A stretch of DNA of 64,000 bases from Daucus carota subsp. sativus (lineage: Eukaryota > Streptophyta > Magnoliopsida > Apiales > Apiaceae), in the NCBI RefSeq assembly GCF_001625215.2, contig NC_030385.2:25847135-25911134 (forward strand), read 5' to 3'. How positions within the stretch are numbered: position 1 is the first letter of the stretch; each line of letters begins with the position of its first letter. A program made the translations under genes and the position numbers. The notes beneath the pieces were generated by a model. The model was given only the letters and a program-made list of their open reading frames with translations, made no database searches and had not been told where the DNA came from. Below are positions 37,054 through 47,380 of the stretch, piece after piece.

Positions 37054-40000
37054 ATGTCTCGAATTGGGCACGTAGCAAAAGAGGAAGATATTTGTCTCGT
37101 AGATAGCGCCACTACTCACACTATACTTAAAAATGAAAAATATTTCACCTCTTTAAACAAATATGAAGGCAATGTATGCACAATTTCTGGGAGTATAAAA
37201 TTGATAGAAGGCTCCGGAAGAGCTACTATATTACTACCCGAAGGAACAAAGTTTATGATAAATGATGCATTGTTCTCCCCAAAGTCACAAAGAAATTTAT
37301 TAAGTTTTAAGGATATCCGTAGAAATGGATATCATGTTGAAACGGTGAATAAAGGGGATAAAGAATTTCTTTATATTACAAGTATCACTTCGGGTAGCAA
37401 ATGTGTTATAGAAGAATTGCCAGCCTTTTCTTCCGGATTATACTATACCAATATTCGAAATATTGAAGTAAATGCCACAGTAAACCAGAAGTTTACGGAC
37501 AAAAATAATTTTGTTATATGGCATGATCGGCTAGGCCATCCTGGGTCAATTATGATGCGGAAAATTATTGAGAATTCACACGGGCATCAATTAAAAAATC
37601 AGAAGATTTTTCAAACTAGAGAATTCTCTTGTGCTGCTTGTTCTCAGGGAAAATTAATTATCAGGCCCTCCTTAGCAAAAATTGGAACAGAATCTCCTAA
37701 ATTTTTAGAAAGAATACAGGGTGATATATGTGGTCCCATTCACCCATCATGTGGACCATTTAAATATTTCATGGTATTGATAGATGCATCAACTAGGTGG
37801 TCACATGTGTGCTTATTATCATCTCGCAACCTGGCGTTTGCGAGACTACTTGCACAAATAATCCGAATAAGGGCACAATTCTCGGATTATAATATTGGAA
37901 CAATTCGATTAGATAATGCCGGAGAATTCACATCAAAAGCTTTTAATGAGTTTTGTGCATCAATTGGGATACGAGTTGAACATCCTGTAGCTCATGTTCA
38001 TACACAAAATGGTCTTGCAGAATCATTTATTAAAAGACTCCAATTGATTGCTAGACCATTACTTATGAAAACAAATCTACCCGTTACAGTTTGGGGACAT
38101 GCCATTTTACATGCAGCAGCACTTGTACGCATCAGACCTACAAGCTATCACAAATTCTCTCCCTTGCAATTGGCCTCCGGAAGAGAGCCTAATATTTCCC
38201 ATCTTAGAACATTTGGGTGTGCGGTATACGTCCCAATTGCCCCACCACAACGCACAAAGATGGGTCCTCAAAGAAAGTTGGGAATATATGTCGGTTATGA
38301 ATCTCCCTCAATAATAAAATATCTTGAACCAACGACGGGTGATTTATTTACTGCAAGATTTGCCGGCTGTCATTTTGATGAAAATATTTTTCCAAAATTA
38401 GGGGGAGAAACTAAAATTTTCCCAAAATCAGGGGGAGAAAATAAGCAGCTGGAGAAAGAAATTACATGGAATGCATCAACATTGAACACTTTTGATCCTC
38501 GTACAAACCAATGTGAACAAGAAGTTCAGAGAATAATTCATTTACAAGGCATAGCAAATCAGTTGCCTGATGCATTCAATGATATCAATAGAGTGACTAA
38601 GTCACACATACCAGCTGCAAATGCTCCTGCAAAAATTGAAGTCCCTGAAGGACAAATTATCAAAGCAAATGAGTCAAGACCTCGCATGAAGCGAGGAAGA
38701 CCAATCGGTTCCAAAGATAAAAATCCTCGAAAAAGAAAAGGAGCAAAATATGATGATGCCCAAATAGATGAAATAAAATCTCCAGCAGAGACTCCAGAAG
38801 AGGCCCATGATATGATAAACGATACTGCTGAAGAGGAACAGGTACCTGAAAGTGTTGATACGGAAGAGATCTCAGTAAATTATGTCGTTACGGGAAAAAG
38901 GTGGAACCGAAATGATACTATCATTGACGAATATTTCTCATATAATGTAGCACTTGATATAATGATGGATCCTGAAGATCTTGAACCAAAATCAATTGAT
39001 GAATGTAGACATAGAAAAGATTGGCCACAATGGAAAGAAGCAATTGAAAAAGAATTGAGCTCACTTAATAAGCATAATGTTTTTGGACCCGTAGTCCAAA
39101 CTCCTGAAGGGACTAAACCAATTGGTTATAAATGGGTTTTTGTAAGGAAAAGAAATGATAAAAATGAAATCGTAAGATACAAAGCACGTTTGGTTGCTCA
39201 AGGTTTTTCACAAAGACCAGGCGTTGATTATGAAGAAACTTATTCTCCTGTGATGGATGCTACAACTTTTCATTATCTTATTAGCCTGGCGGTCATTGAA
39301 AAATTAGAAATGCGGTTAATGGATGTTGTGACAGCATATTTGTACGGTTCCCTTGAAGAAGATATATATATGAAGATCCCTGAAGGATTTCAAATATCTG
39401 AAGTATCTAAATCACATTCTCGCCATCTTTATTCGATTAAATTACAAAGATCCATATATGGATTAAAACAATCTGGTCGAATGTGGTATAAAAGATTAAG
39501 TGAATATTTGTTAAGGGAACAATACAAGAATGACCCTATTTGTCCATGTGTATTTATAAAGAAAACAAGATCTTCATTTGTAATAGTCGCTGTGTATGTT
39601 GATGACATAAATATAATTGGAACTCCTGAAGAGCTTCAAAAAACAGCTGATTATCTCAAAGCAGAGTTTGAAATGAAAGATCTTGGTAAAACAAAAATTT
39701 GCCTTGGACTACAAATAGAACATCTACAAGATGGGATTTTTATACATCAGTCAGCATATACAGAGAAGGTCTTAAAACGTTTTTACATGGATAAATCACA
39801 TCCATTTAGATCTCCAATGGTTGTTCGATCACTAGATAAAGAGAAGGATATTTTTCGACCTAGACAGAAAAATGAAGAAATTCTTGGTCCTGAAGTACCT
39901 TATCTTAGTGCTATCGGTGCATTGATGTATCTCGCAAATAATACAAGACCCGATATAGCATTTGCGGTAAATTTATTAGCAAGACATAGTTCTGCTCCTA

Positions 40001-40596
40001 CTCAAAGACATTGGTCTGGAGTAAAACATATCTTTCGGTATCTACGAGGTACAACCGATATGGGCCTATTTTACTCTAATAAATCCAAAGCAGTTTTAAT
40101 TGGCTATGCAGATGCAGGTTATCTATCTGATCCAGAGAAATCTCGATCACAAACGGGATATTTGTTTACTTATGGAGATACAGCTATTTCATGGCGCTCA
40201 GTAAAACAGTCTTTGGCCGCTACTTCGTCTAATCACGCAGAAATTCTTGCAATTCATGAAGCCAGTCGAGAGTGTGTCTGGTTGAGGTCAATAATTCAGC
40301 ATATTCGGGAGTCATGTGGCATGTATCATGATAGAACAATCCCCACAGTAATGTTTGAAGACAACACGGCATGCATTCAACAGTTGAAAGAAGGCTATAT
40401 TAAGGGCGACAGAACTAAGCACATATCTCCCAAATTTTTCTTCACGCACGACCTTCAAGAAAGTGGAGAGATTGAAGTTCAACAGATTCGTTCAACTGAT
40501 AATCTTGCAGATTTGTTTACAAAATCCTTACCGGCGACGATCTATGAAAAGTTGGTATACAAGATTGGGATGCGTCACCTCAGAGACCTCAAATAA
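37054..40596 (+). CDS. pol: Copia pol polyprotein (protease, integrase, RT, RNase H)
   Basis: 1180 aa. The aspartic protease active site is DSATT at about residue 17. The integrase has an HHCC zinc domain (HDRLGH to CAACSQGK) at about 160-205 and a DDE core with Asp at about 244 (LIDAST), LDNAGEF and GLAESF. The reverse transcriptase has YKWVFVRKRN, DVVTAYLYGSL, and catalytic YVDDI at about 848-852. RNase H has YADAGY at about 1018, SNHAEILA and DRTKHISPKF near the C-terminus. All expected catalytic residues are visible and the frame is uninterrupted. The start lies shortly before the protease, with gag as a separate upstream frame. Confidence 0.94.
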   Translation: MSRIGHVAKEEDICLVDSATTHTILKNEKYFTSLNKYEGNVCTISGSIKLIEGSGRATILLPEGTKFMINDALFSPKSQRNLLSFKDIRRNGYHVETVNKGDKEFLYITSITSGSKCVIEELPAFSSGLYYTNIRNIEVNATVNQKFTDKNNFVIWHDRLGHPGSIMMRKIIENSHGHQLKNQKIFQTREFSCAACSQGKLIIRPSLAKIGTESPKFLERIQGDICGPIHPSCGPFKYFMVLIDASTRWSHVCLLSSRNLAFARLLAQIIRIRAQFSDYNIGTIRLDNAGEFTSKAFNEFCASIGIRVEHPVAHVHTQNGLAESFIKRLQLIARPLLMKTNLPVTVWGHAILHAAALVRIRPTSYHKFSPLQLASGREPNISHLRTFGCAVYVPIAPPQRTKMGPQRKLGIYVGYESPSIIKYLEPTTGDLFTARFAGCHFDENIFPKLGGETKIFPKSGGENKQLEKEITWNASTLNTFDPRTNQCEQEVQRIIHLQGIANQLPDAFNDINRVTKSHIPAANAPAKIEVPEGQIIKANESRPRMKRGRPIGSKDKNPRKRKGAKYDDAQIDEIKSPAETPEEAHDMINDTAEEEQVPESVDTEEISVNYVVTGKRWNRNDTIIDEYFSYNVALDIMMDPEDLEPKSIDECRHRKDWPQWKEAIEKELSSLNKHNVFGPVVQTPEGTKPIGYKWVFVRKRNDKNEIVRYKARLVAQGFSQRPGVDYEETYSPVMDATTFHYLISLAVIEKLEMRLMDVVTAYLYGSLEEDIYMKIPEGFQISEVSKSHSRHLYSIKLQRSIYGLKQSGRMWYKRLSEYLLREQYKNDPICPCVFIKKTRSSFVIVAVYVDDINIIGTPEELQKTADYLKAEFEMKDLGKTKICLGLQIEHLQDGIFIHQSAYTEKVLKRFYMDKSHPFRSPMVVRSLDKEKDIFRPRQKNEEILGPEVPYLSAIGALMYLANNTRPDIAFAVNLLARHSSAPTQRHWSGVKHIFRYLRGTTDMGLFYSNKSKAVLIGYADAGYLSDPEKSRSQTGYLFTYGDTAISWRSVKQSLAATSSNHAEILAIHEASRECVWLRSIIQHIRESCGMYHDRTIPTVMFEDNTACIQQLKEGYIKGDRTKHISPKFFFTHDLQESGEIEVQQIRSTDNLADLFTKSLPATIYEKLVYKIGMRHLRDLK

Positions 40597-40714
40597 AATT
40601 TTCAAAATCGGTGTACTCTTTTTCCTTACTAGGAATTTTTTTCCCAAAGGGTTTTTTTCCTAGAAAGGTTTTAACGAGGCACGATTATTGAAAAATCAGA
40701 CATCCAAGGGGGAG

Positions 40715-40955
40715 TGTTATAATATGGATGTCTCTAGATTTTTCTAGAGCAACCTCTTGATCTTTCCAAAGGCATAACTCTTGACCTTTGGCTTTTCAAA
40801 TTCATGTACTTTGGCTTTTGGATTTCTCTACATGTGTTCTAGTGAGCCTATAAATAGGTCTCAAGTCATCTTGTAATTGACACACTTGAAATGAAATACA
40901 ATGGCTTCTCTCCCATATTTATCTTATATATAATATATACAATATATTTCTAATA
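40715..40955 (+). repeat. 3' LTR of the Copia element
   Basis: 241 bp, matching the 5' LTR except for one base seen by eye. It follows the polypurine tract AAGGGGGAG at about 40706-40714. Confidence 0.93.
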
Positions 40956-41246
40956 TTATTAATTTTTTTTTAGCTTATTAACCTTAAAAGTCCTGTATTC
41001 ATCTTCTTATATATAGTCAATTTGATTAATATGTTTATAAATGAAAAAGTTATAAAGTTAAATATATTGAAATGCAAAATTTATTTAGATAATGGAGTAT
41101 AAAATTTGAAACGAAAGAGGCGAAAGATACAGTAAAATACATGAAAGAAAGAATTGGGGGGAATGTTATTATAATATTACAAATCATCAATCAATCAATA
41201 TACTTATATAAAAGAGAAGCATGAGACATTTAGGTGGCGCCTTTTA

Positions 41247-41640
41247 CAGCATCTCCAACCATGGAGACCCCTTAGCTAAAAAGTGAATAATCATACCAAA
41301 AATAAAAAATTTAGCCAACCACTTCAAAATTTCACACTCCAACCATAGTGACCTGTTGTCTATAAATTTAGCCAACTTCCTATGGATGACTAAATTTGTT
41401 GAACCTCTACAGACCTGTAAGAAATCTGTAGGATGATTACACATCATTTATTACCATATTAAACTGATATATTCTATTTATAACAACTAAAATATTAATA
41501 ACATACTCTTTTTAAATTATAGGCAACCAATATAGCCAATACCATTGAAGCAAAATGTCTTACAGGTTCAGCAAATTTTACATAATGTCTTACAGATCCC
41601 ATTTAGCCAACGATTATAGCCAATGCCGTTGGAGATGCTC
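41247..41640. mobile_element. Tourist-like (PIF/Harbinger) MITE nested in the Helitron
   Basis: Left CAGCATCTCCAACC and right GTTGGAGATGCTC are inverted repeats. TTA flanks both ends (41244-41246, 41641-41643). Internal TTAGCCAA and ATAGCCAA motifs are repeated. The open frame on its minus strand is spurious. Confidence 0.82.
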
Positions 41641-41763
41641 TTAGTGAGCTGTGTTCTATTTTTCTAATTTTCTGAAATTTTTGGATGAAAAAATATCAAA
41701 AATAAAATTACTTTTTTTAGTTTCGGATGTATTGGAAGAAAATTTCATAACTACCTTTTTTTA

Positions 41764-41985
41764 AATATCAAAATCAAATCAGAATTTGAAACTATCATCA
41801 TATTTTTGAAAAAGATGTATATCAAAAACCAAAAGATTTTTGAAATCAAATCAGAATTTGAAACCATCATCATATTTTTGGAAAAGATGAATATCAAAAA
41901 CCAAAAAGATTTTTGAAATCAAATCAGAATTTGGAACTATCATAATATTTTTGGAAAAAAAATGTATATTAAAAACATAGAGTAT
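41764..41985. repeat. Tandem repeat, period 72-73 bp, about three copies
   Basis: ATCAAATCAGAATTTGAAAC begins at 41773, recurs at 41845 and (as GGAAC) at 41918, each followed by ATCATCATATTTTTG-like and TATCAAAAACCAAAA-like segments. Confidence 0.88.
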
Positions 41986-42040
41986 TTTTGATAAGCTGGT
42001 CTTTTCTCAAATCAACCCCTTATAAATTGAGGTCAGACAT

Positions 42041-42360
42041 CATAAAATTTAACACACATAATTTATTTATTTTTAGTTTATTTGTCTTCTCCATCTATTG
42101 CAATAATGATTTACACCATACTAGATATTTGAACAGCGATATAGATGATTGGAAGATAAGAGTAAGAGTTTGTCGGATGTGGAAGTCGACAAATCCTCAT
42201 ACGTCATAAAATTTAACACACAATTTTTTTGGAGCTTATTTGTCTTCTCTATTTAATACAATAATAAGTTACAATATGCTAGATTCTTTGAATAGCGATA
42301 GAGATGATTAGCTAATAAGAGTAAGAGTTTGTCGGATGTGGGAGTCGACAAATCCAAACA
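42041..42360. repeat. Tandem duplication, period about 164 bp, two copies
   Basis: CATAAAATTTAACACAC begins at 42041 and 42205. Both copies end in AGAGTTTGTCGGATGTGG followed by AGTCGACAAATCC. It forms the 3' half of the Helitron; the frames at 41988-42521 are only this repeat. Confidence 0.85.
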
Positions 42361-42769
42361 GCGGAAAACAATATAATCCTGACATGATATTGATGGATGA
42401 AAAGTTCAATAACTTAATTGTTAGTAATATATATATTTGTTCGTTATTCTTTTATAATATTTGTTTTGTTCATCGGACATGTTTGTTGTTAATTTTTATA
42501 TGGTTTAATTTGTGTACATGAAAAAATTATTCATGCAATACTTCCACAATATATGTTTTAAGTGAAATTTGTTTATACAGTGTTAAAAAGATAAAGGTTG
42601 TTTATAATATAAAATTTATTATATTCTAAAAATATTTATTTTGAATCTTTAATATAATTTTTATTAACCGCGTCAGATTTATTTATTTTACAAGTATTAA
42701 TTTTGAATCATTAATACAGTTTTTATAAGACCGCCGCAATGCGGGTTCTCAACTAGTTCAAAATAAAGG

Positions 42770-43018
42770 GGATGTTTGGTTGAACTTAAAATAAGTGTTT
42801 CTTGCTTAAAATAAATAAGTGGAGTTAAGTTAGAAGCAAAATAAGACTTTTAATTGATTAAAGTGTTTGGAAAATAAGTAAAAACCCTTGAAACAAAAGC
42901 AACATTCCTAGCCTTTTATAAGCGCTTCTTAACTTTTTACACAAACGATACGAATAAATACTTCTAATTTATAAATCGATAAACCCGACTTAAAAGTGGC
43001 TTACAAACACCCACGAAA
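42770..43018. mobile_element. Probable hAT-like MITE relic
   Basis: GGGATGTTTGGTTGAACTTA at the left faces AAGTGGCTTACAAACACCC at the right as imperfect inverted repeats, and AAATAAGTG-type motifs recur inside. No target duplication could be defined. Confidence 0.45.
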
Positions 43019-44297
43019 CAAAATAAAATGAAAAGAGTACACTTGAAGAGGTAAAGAAAAAGACTCAACAGTTTTAGTGTATCTATATGGGTCCTTTAAA
43101 TCGGAGTAAAATAAAACAAAGATTTTTTCCTAGGTACGTGTAAATAGTGTACAACGCAGTCAGTCACATTTTTCGAGACAGCACGAGGAGATGTCAGTTG
43201 GACCAATCCCCTTGTGTTTCTCTTTCAAAGTGCTTTGACTCCTTTCTCCGGTAAGGAAGTAACTTTTTCCATTCTTAGAGTTTTTATGATTTCTTTTCTA
43301 CATATATAAAAAATATATATTTTCAAAAACAAAAATTTGTGAGTTTACGATAATGTTAAGAATAGTCTTAATTTATGTTCTATATTAGTAATATAATATT
43401 AAATTTATATTCAATAAAGATGATGATAATGAAAAATATGTGAAAAGAGTATAAAAGGTGGAAGGATTATATTTAGTTATGAAAAATAAATTCTTAATAT
43501 TTATAGAATGATTAGAATTTGTAAAAATACATTTTTATGATATATTTCTTGAAGTTATAATCTTTTTTTTTGAAAGAGTGAAGTTATAATCTTGAACATA
43601 ACATATATATTGTGATGCTCTCGTTGTCACCACCACATGTCTTTTGTTCTTCTTTCCAGAGTTTTTTTTTTTATAAACAAAGGTGTTAATCTAATACTCT
43701 AACAAAAAGTCATACGGCATCTACATCAATGAAGTCGAACAAACAGTAATTTGCAATCGTCTGTTCTCATAAAAAGACAGTTAAACGATATTTTGAAGAA
43801 AATGTATATATAAATACAAGTACCCGCTTCATGCATCCTCGTTGAATTACTGATACCCTCTTCATCATGCCCTAACAGAGCTATCGTTTGAGCTATCGAT
43901 CAAAACGGCGATTCCATACAAACTTTCATCACCAAATCAAGACCCCGCTTACAATTAAGAAGTGAAAAACAAAACTCTCACCAGGGAGAGAAAACAACTT
44001 TAGATCTGAAGCAGAATCACAAAAACAAGAGAAATCGGACTGAAAATCCACCCGCTTGAAATAGAGAAAAAAGACAACGAGATCTCCGATGGTTTTAGAT
44101 CTAAGAATTTTCCAGAGAATATATCCGAAGCAGAACCATAAAAACAAGAGAAATCAGACTAAAACTCACATGAGTTGTGCTGTATGTAATATAATTCTAA
44201 AAATAGAATCAGGTGTGCAGCTTGATTTTTCTAAAAAAGATATTCTCAAGAAGAATTCAAGTTTTTTTTTTCCTTTGATAAAGTATAAATTTATATA
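43019..44297. other. Intergenic, no recognised gene
   Basis: AT-rich. Around 43930-44170 a segment containing AAAACAAGAGAAATC and AATTTTCCAGAGA appears twice in direct orientation (near 44020 and 44140). Its opposed open frames do not resemble known proteins. Confidence 0.4.
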
Positions 44298-44527
44298 CTC
44301 CCTCCGTCCCCTTCAATTGTATAGGTTACTTTTTGGCATTTTTTTAAGACTTTTTTAAAGTATAGTTCCATGATATATTTCTAAATTATTATTTTTCTGA
44401 ATAAAAGTTTGATGTTCAAACTATTATTAAAAAAAAATTAAAAAAAATAATTATTGAACTATACTTTATAAGAGCCTCGAAATGCGTACAAACAGTGAAC
44501 GTATACAATTCACCGGGACGGAGGGAG
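44298..44527. mobile_element. Stowaway MITE
   Basis: CTCCCTCCGTCCCC at the left and CGGGACGGAGGGAG at the right, bounded by TA (44296-44297, 44528-44529). Internal arms (AAGTATAGTTC, GAACTATACTTTATAAGAG) also pair. It shares subterminal sequence with the copy at 60609-60843, so both belong to one subfamily. Confidence 0.92.
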
Positions 44528-47186
44528 TATACTTTTATATGATTTTATTCCATAATATTAGTATTTTGTAAATAATCGGGCTTTACTAATTGATTTTAAG
44601 TGTTTAATGTGAGAAAAATAAATATTCCTAAAAATGTATTAAACCAAGCTTATTTGGGCTTAATTAGATGGGAAATTCAGATTTTATGTATAGCCTGCAA
44701 AACAAATTTGTATGGGCCATAACTTGAGCTTCGGGCGTCAAAATTAGATGATTCAACGGCCCACGTGAAGATATTGGAATTTCAACGAGTTTAAGGTGGT
44801 CAAGTAGCAACCAAAATCCAACTGAAGAAGCCAAGAATCAGACTTGAAAAGTCAGCCTACGAATTTTTTTTCAGAATCCAACTTATTTTAGGAAACTGAA
44901 TTTGTTTTCCTAGAAAACCATTACAACACTACTATTATTAGAGTTCGTATTATTAGAGATACATCAGATATTGATTGTATTGAGAGAGAGAGAAACACTT
45001 GTATTGAGATGTAACTTTCTGTTTTCTAAAATAATAAATAAATATTTTCTAAAAGTTGGTCAAAAATTAGTCAATTTACCTTCTCGAAAAACAAAATAGA
45101 CATGTAAATTGAGATGTAGGGTGTATTTTAACGGAAGTTAACGGAATTTAATCGGAGGGGAGTGCGTATCATTCCTGGAATTTTGACCGGTAATTAGTAA
45201 TTATTTTTACATGATCTTAAAAATTGAAAATATACATTTTAAAGTAGAAAAGATGTAGATTCTAGTAATATATTTTTCATAATTTTTTCTAATTATTTTA
45301 TATATTTATAATTTTAGTTAAAATTTGATTAATTTGATCATAAAAAATCAAACAAGATAAATAAATTGGGATGGAGTTAGCAGTTAAGATGGTTCTTTAA
45401 CTAGCATAATTTGACATAGTGATAAAAAAGAAAATATAACAGACAGCAAAAGCTTAAGATCAAATACATGCAATGTTATAACAATATCTATCTGGTAACA
45501 AAGCAATGTAGAATAGAATTAACAAATAATCTTGTACAATCACTTGGTCTTTGTTATTAAGTGGCCAACTACAGATATGACAGCAGACACAGGTGTAGGC
45601 AGGCACTGCCGAAAAAGCTGATCTATGTGAGTGAGAGTATGAAGAACATTATTATGATCATGACTATAGGACTGCTAACATAATTAACCTTTTGCTGCTT
45701 GGATTTACCTTGTTGGAATCTCACGGGTTGAGTCTTATTAATTCACTCCACTGCCTTAACTTTGATTCGTGTTATATATGTTCAATAACAAGGAACTCAT
45801 TCAGTATATGTTTTATTTATTGATGTACATGCAGCAGTGTCATGCAGGAAACAGTTGATGAGTTGAATACTCTTAAGCTTTCTGACCAAATTATTACAGT
45901 AATTTTTGTATGGCGTATTCTCCCAAATCTGCCATGCACACGTGTGGTCCCGATTGTGACAGGCTCACAGCAGGGTCGCAGAGCCTATGTTATCACACGC
46001 GTGCACAATAATGTCATATTCATTCCTGCACTTCTTCTACAGCAGCATTTGATTCGCAAACCAACTCCAAGAATCAAAATCATCAAATTAACATACTCCA
46101 TCACTAAGGAGGTCGGGATGACAAGATACCGGATGAGAATAAGAAAATGACAATCTTGTATGTCGGATTTGAGGATAAGAAAAAAGACAAAGAAAAAACA
46201 AATATTTTAAGATATTTAGGGGCAAACGGTAAGTTTAAAAAATTGCTTCTGGTAAATAAGTAAACTAAAAGTGAAAATTAATTAAGATATTTAGGTACTT
46301 CTGATTTTTTACACAAACACGTCAAGTCAAAAGCCGTGGTTCCGAAACAGACACTTATTAATACATTTAGTTGGAAATTTATTTATATATAATATATAAT
46401 ATATACGACCCCTATAGATTTATTTTAAAATTTATCTAAAAATTCTCATATTAAGTAGAGCTAATATGATTAAAATCTAACTAAAACCAAGTTGATGAAG
46501 TAGGAAAAAATTAATAAGTATATATTTACTTAAGAAGTATACAGATTCTCTTTCGTTCTAACCCAGTTCCTTTCTATGAACTTATATTGCACTTGTCTAT
46601 ATTTTAATTTCATTTTTTTATTTTTAATAAATCTTAAAAAATTTTGATCAATATTTAAATTAAAGTTATATATTATCTAATTTTATTTACAAAGTATTAA
46701 TTCTAAAATAATAATATTACTTAAAATAATTAAAAACACATGTCAAAAACATGATTAAAATATTACGAATTTAATCGATTAATCTTTAGAATCGTTTTTC
46801 CAATTCAATTTTTTAAAATCCTGTTATCAGCACCCATCTAAGTTAAGTAGTATTATTTTTTTCCTAAGATATTTGACTAATTGTCTGATTAATTTTATCT
46901 AATTAATTGGTAGACATGTACAAATTATGTCGTTTTTTCTATAAAAATTGTCGAACAGTAAATATAAGGAGAATAATTACTGTGGTTCCTTGTCAAATAG
47001 GGCATTGAAGTAAAGCTTTGTCGTTCTAGAAGTCAAACAGAACAATTCGTCCTCATGAGGTCAAAGATTCCTATACCTACTGGTTCGGGCAGACCTTAGG
47101 TTTCTATTTCCAATATGATAAGACAGTGACAATATAGGGATTATTCCTCAGTCCGGTTACACACGTATTTTGAAATATTTATGAAA
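44528..47186. other. Intergenic, mostly featureless
   Basis: AT-rich with a few decayed repeat pieces. CGGAGGGGAGTG near 45155 and GGTCAAAAATTAGTCAATTT near 45059 recall Stowaway sequence but lack partners. An open frame at 45842-46150 (+, 102 codons) overlaps low-complexity sequence and shows no family resemblance. Confidence 0.4.
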
Positions 47187-47371
47187 CGGTTTGGCTAGCG
47201 TGGGCACATGCTAAGCGCGGAAATTTTTGTATTTGAAAGATTTTGATTGGTGTGGTTGGTGTATTTGCAGGGGGGTCCATCATTATCATGAGATAGGAGC
47301 CAATCAAAATGATCCAAGTACAAAATTTTCCGCGCTTAGCATGTGCCCATGGGCACACCATAGAAAAACCG
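47187..47371. mobile_element. Mutator-like MITE, 9-bp target duplication, copy 1
   Basis: Ends CGGTTTGGCTAGCGTGGGCA and its imperfect complement (GTGCCCATGGGCACACCATA then GAAAAACCG). TTTATGAAA is exactly duplicated at 47178-47186 and 47372-47380. The interior has GGTGTATTTGCAGGGGGGTC. Same family as 62445-62636. Confidence 0.82.
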
Positions 47372-47380
47372 TTTATGAAA

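Larger units (their letters stand above)
34892..40955 (+). mobile_element. Complete Ty1/Copia LTR retrotransposon, 6.06 kb
   Basis: Two 241-bp LTRs (34892-35132, 40715-40955) enclose gag and pol, and TTATT is duplicated at both flanks (34887-34891, 40956-40960). By eye the LTRs differ at a single base (a T/C in the CTTCTCTC-CATATT region), which points to a recent insertion. The LTR starts TG but ends TA instead of CA. A purine tract (AAGGGGGAG) precedes the 3' LTR. The order protease, integrase, RT, RNase H defines Copia. No premature stop interrupts either frame apart from the stop between gag and pol, so the copy may be competent or nearly so. Confidence 0.95.
41195..42756 (+). mobile_element. 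Non-autonomous Helitron, 1.56 kb
   Basis: The 5' end is A/TCAATATACTTATATAAAAG followed by AGAAGC, a form common to plant Helitrons. The 3' end carries the short hairpin CCGCCGCAATGCGGG and then TTCTCAACTAG/T. No RepHel frame is present. It contains a nested Tourist-like MITE and two tandem-repeat blocks. The exact 5' base is uncertain because TCAATCAATATA offers two TC positions. Confidence 0.65.

Noticed and set aside
45842..46150. 102-codon plus-strand frame
   Set aside because: No motif or domain recognised and poor codon character; left as unsupported.
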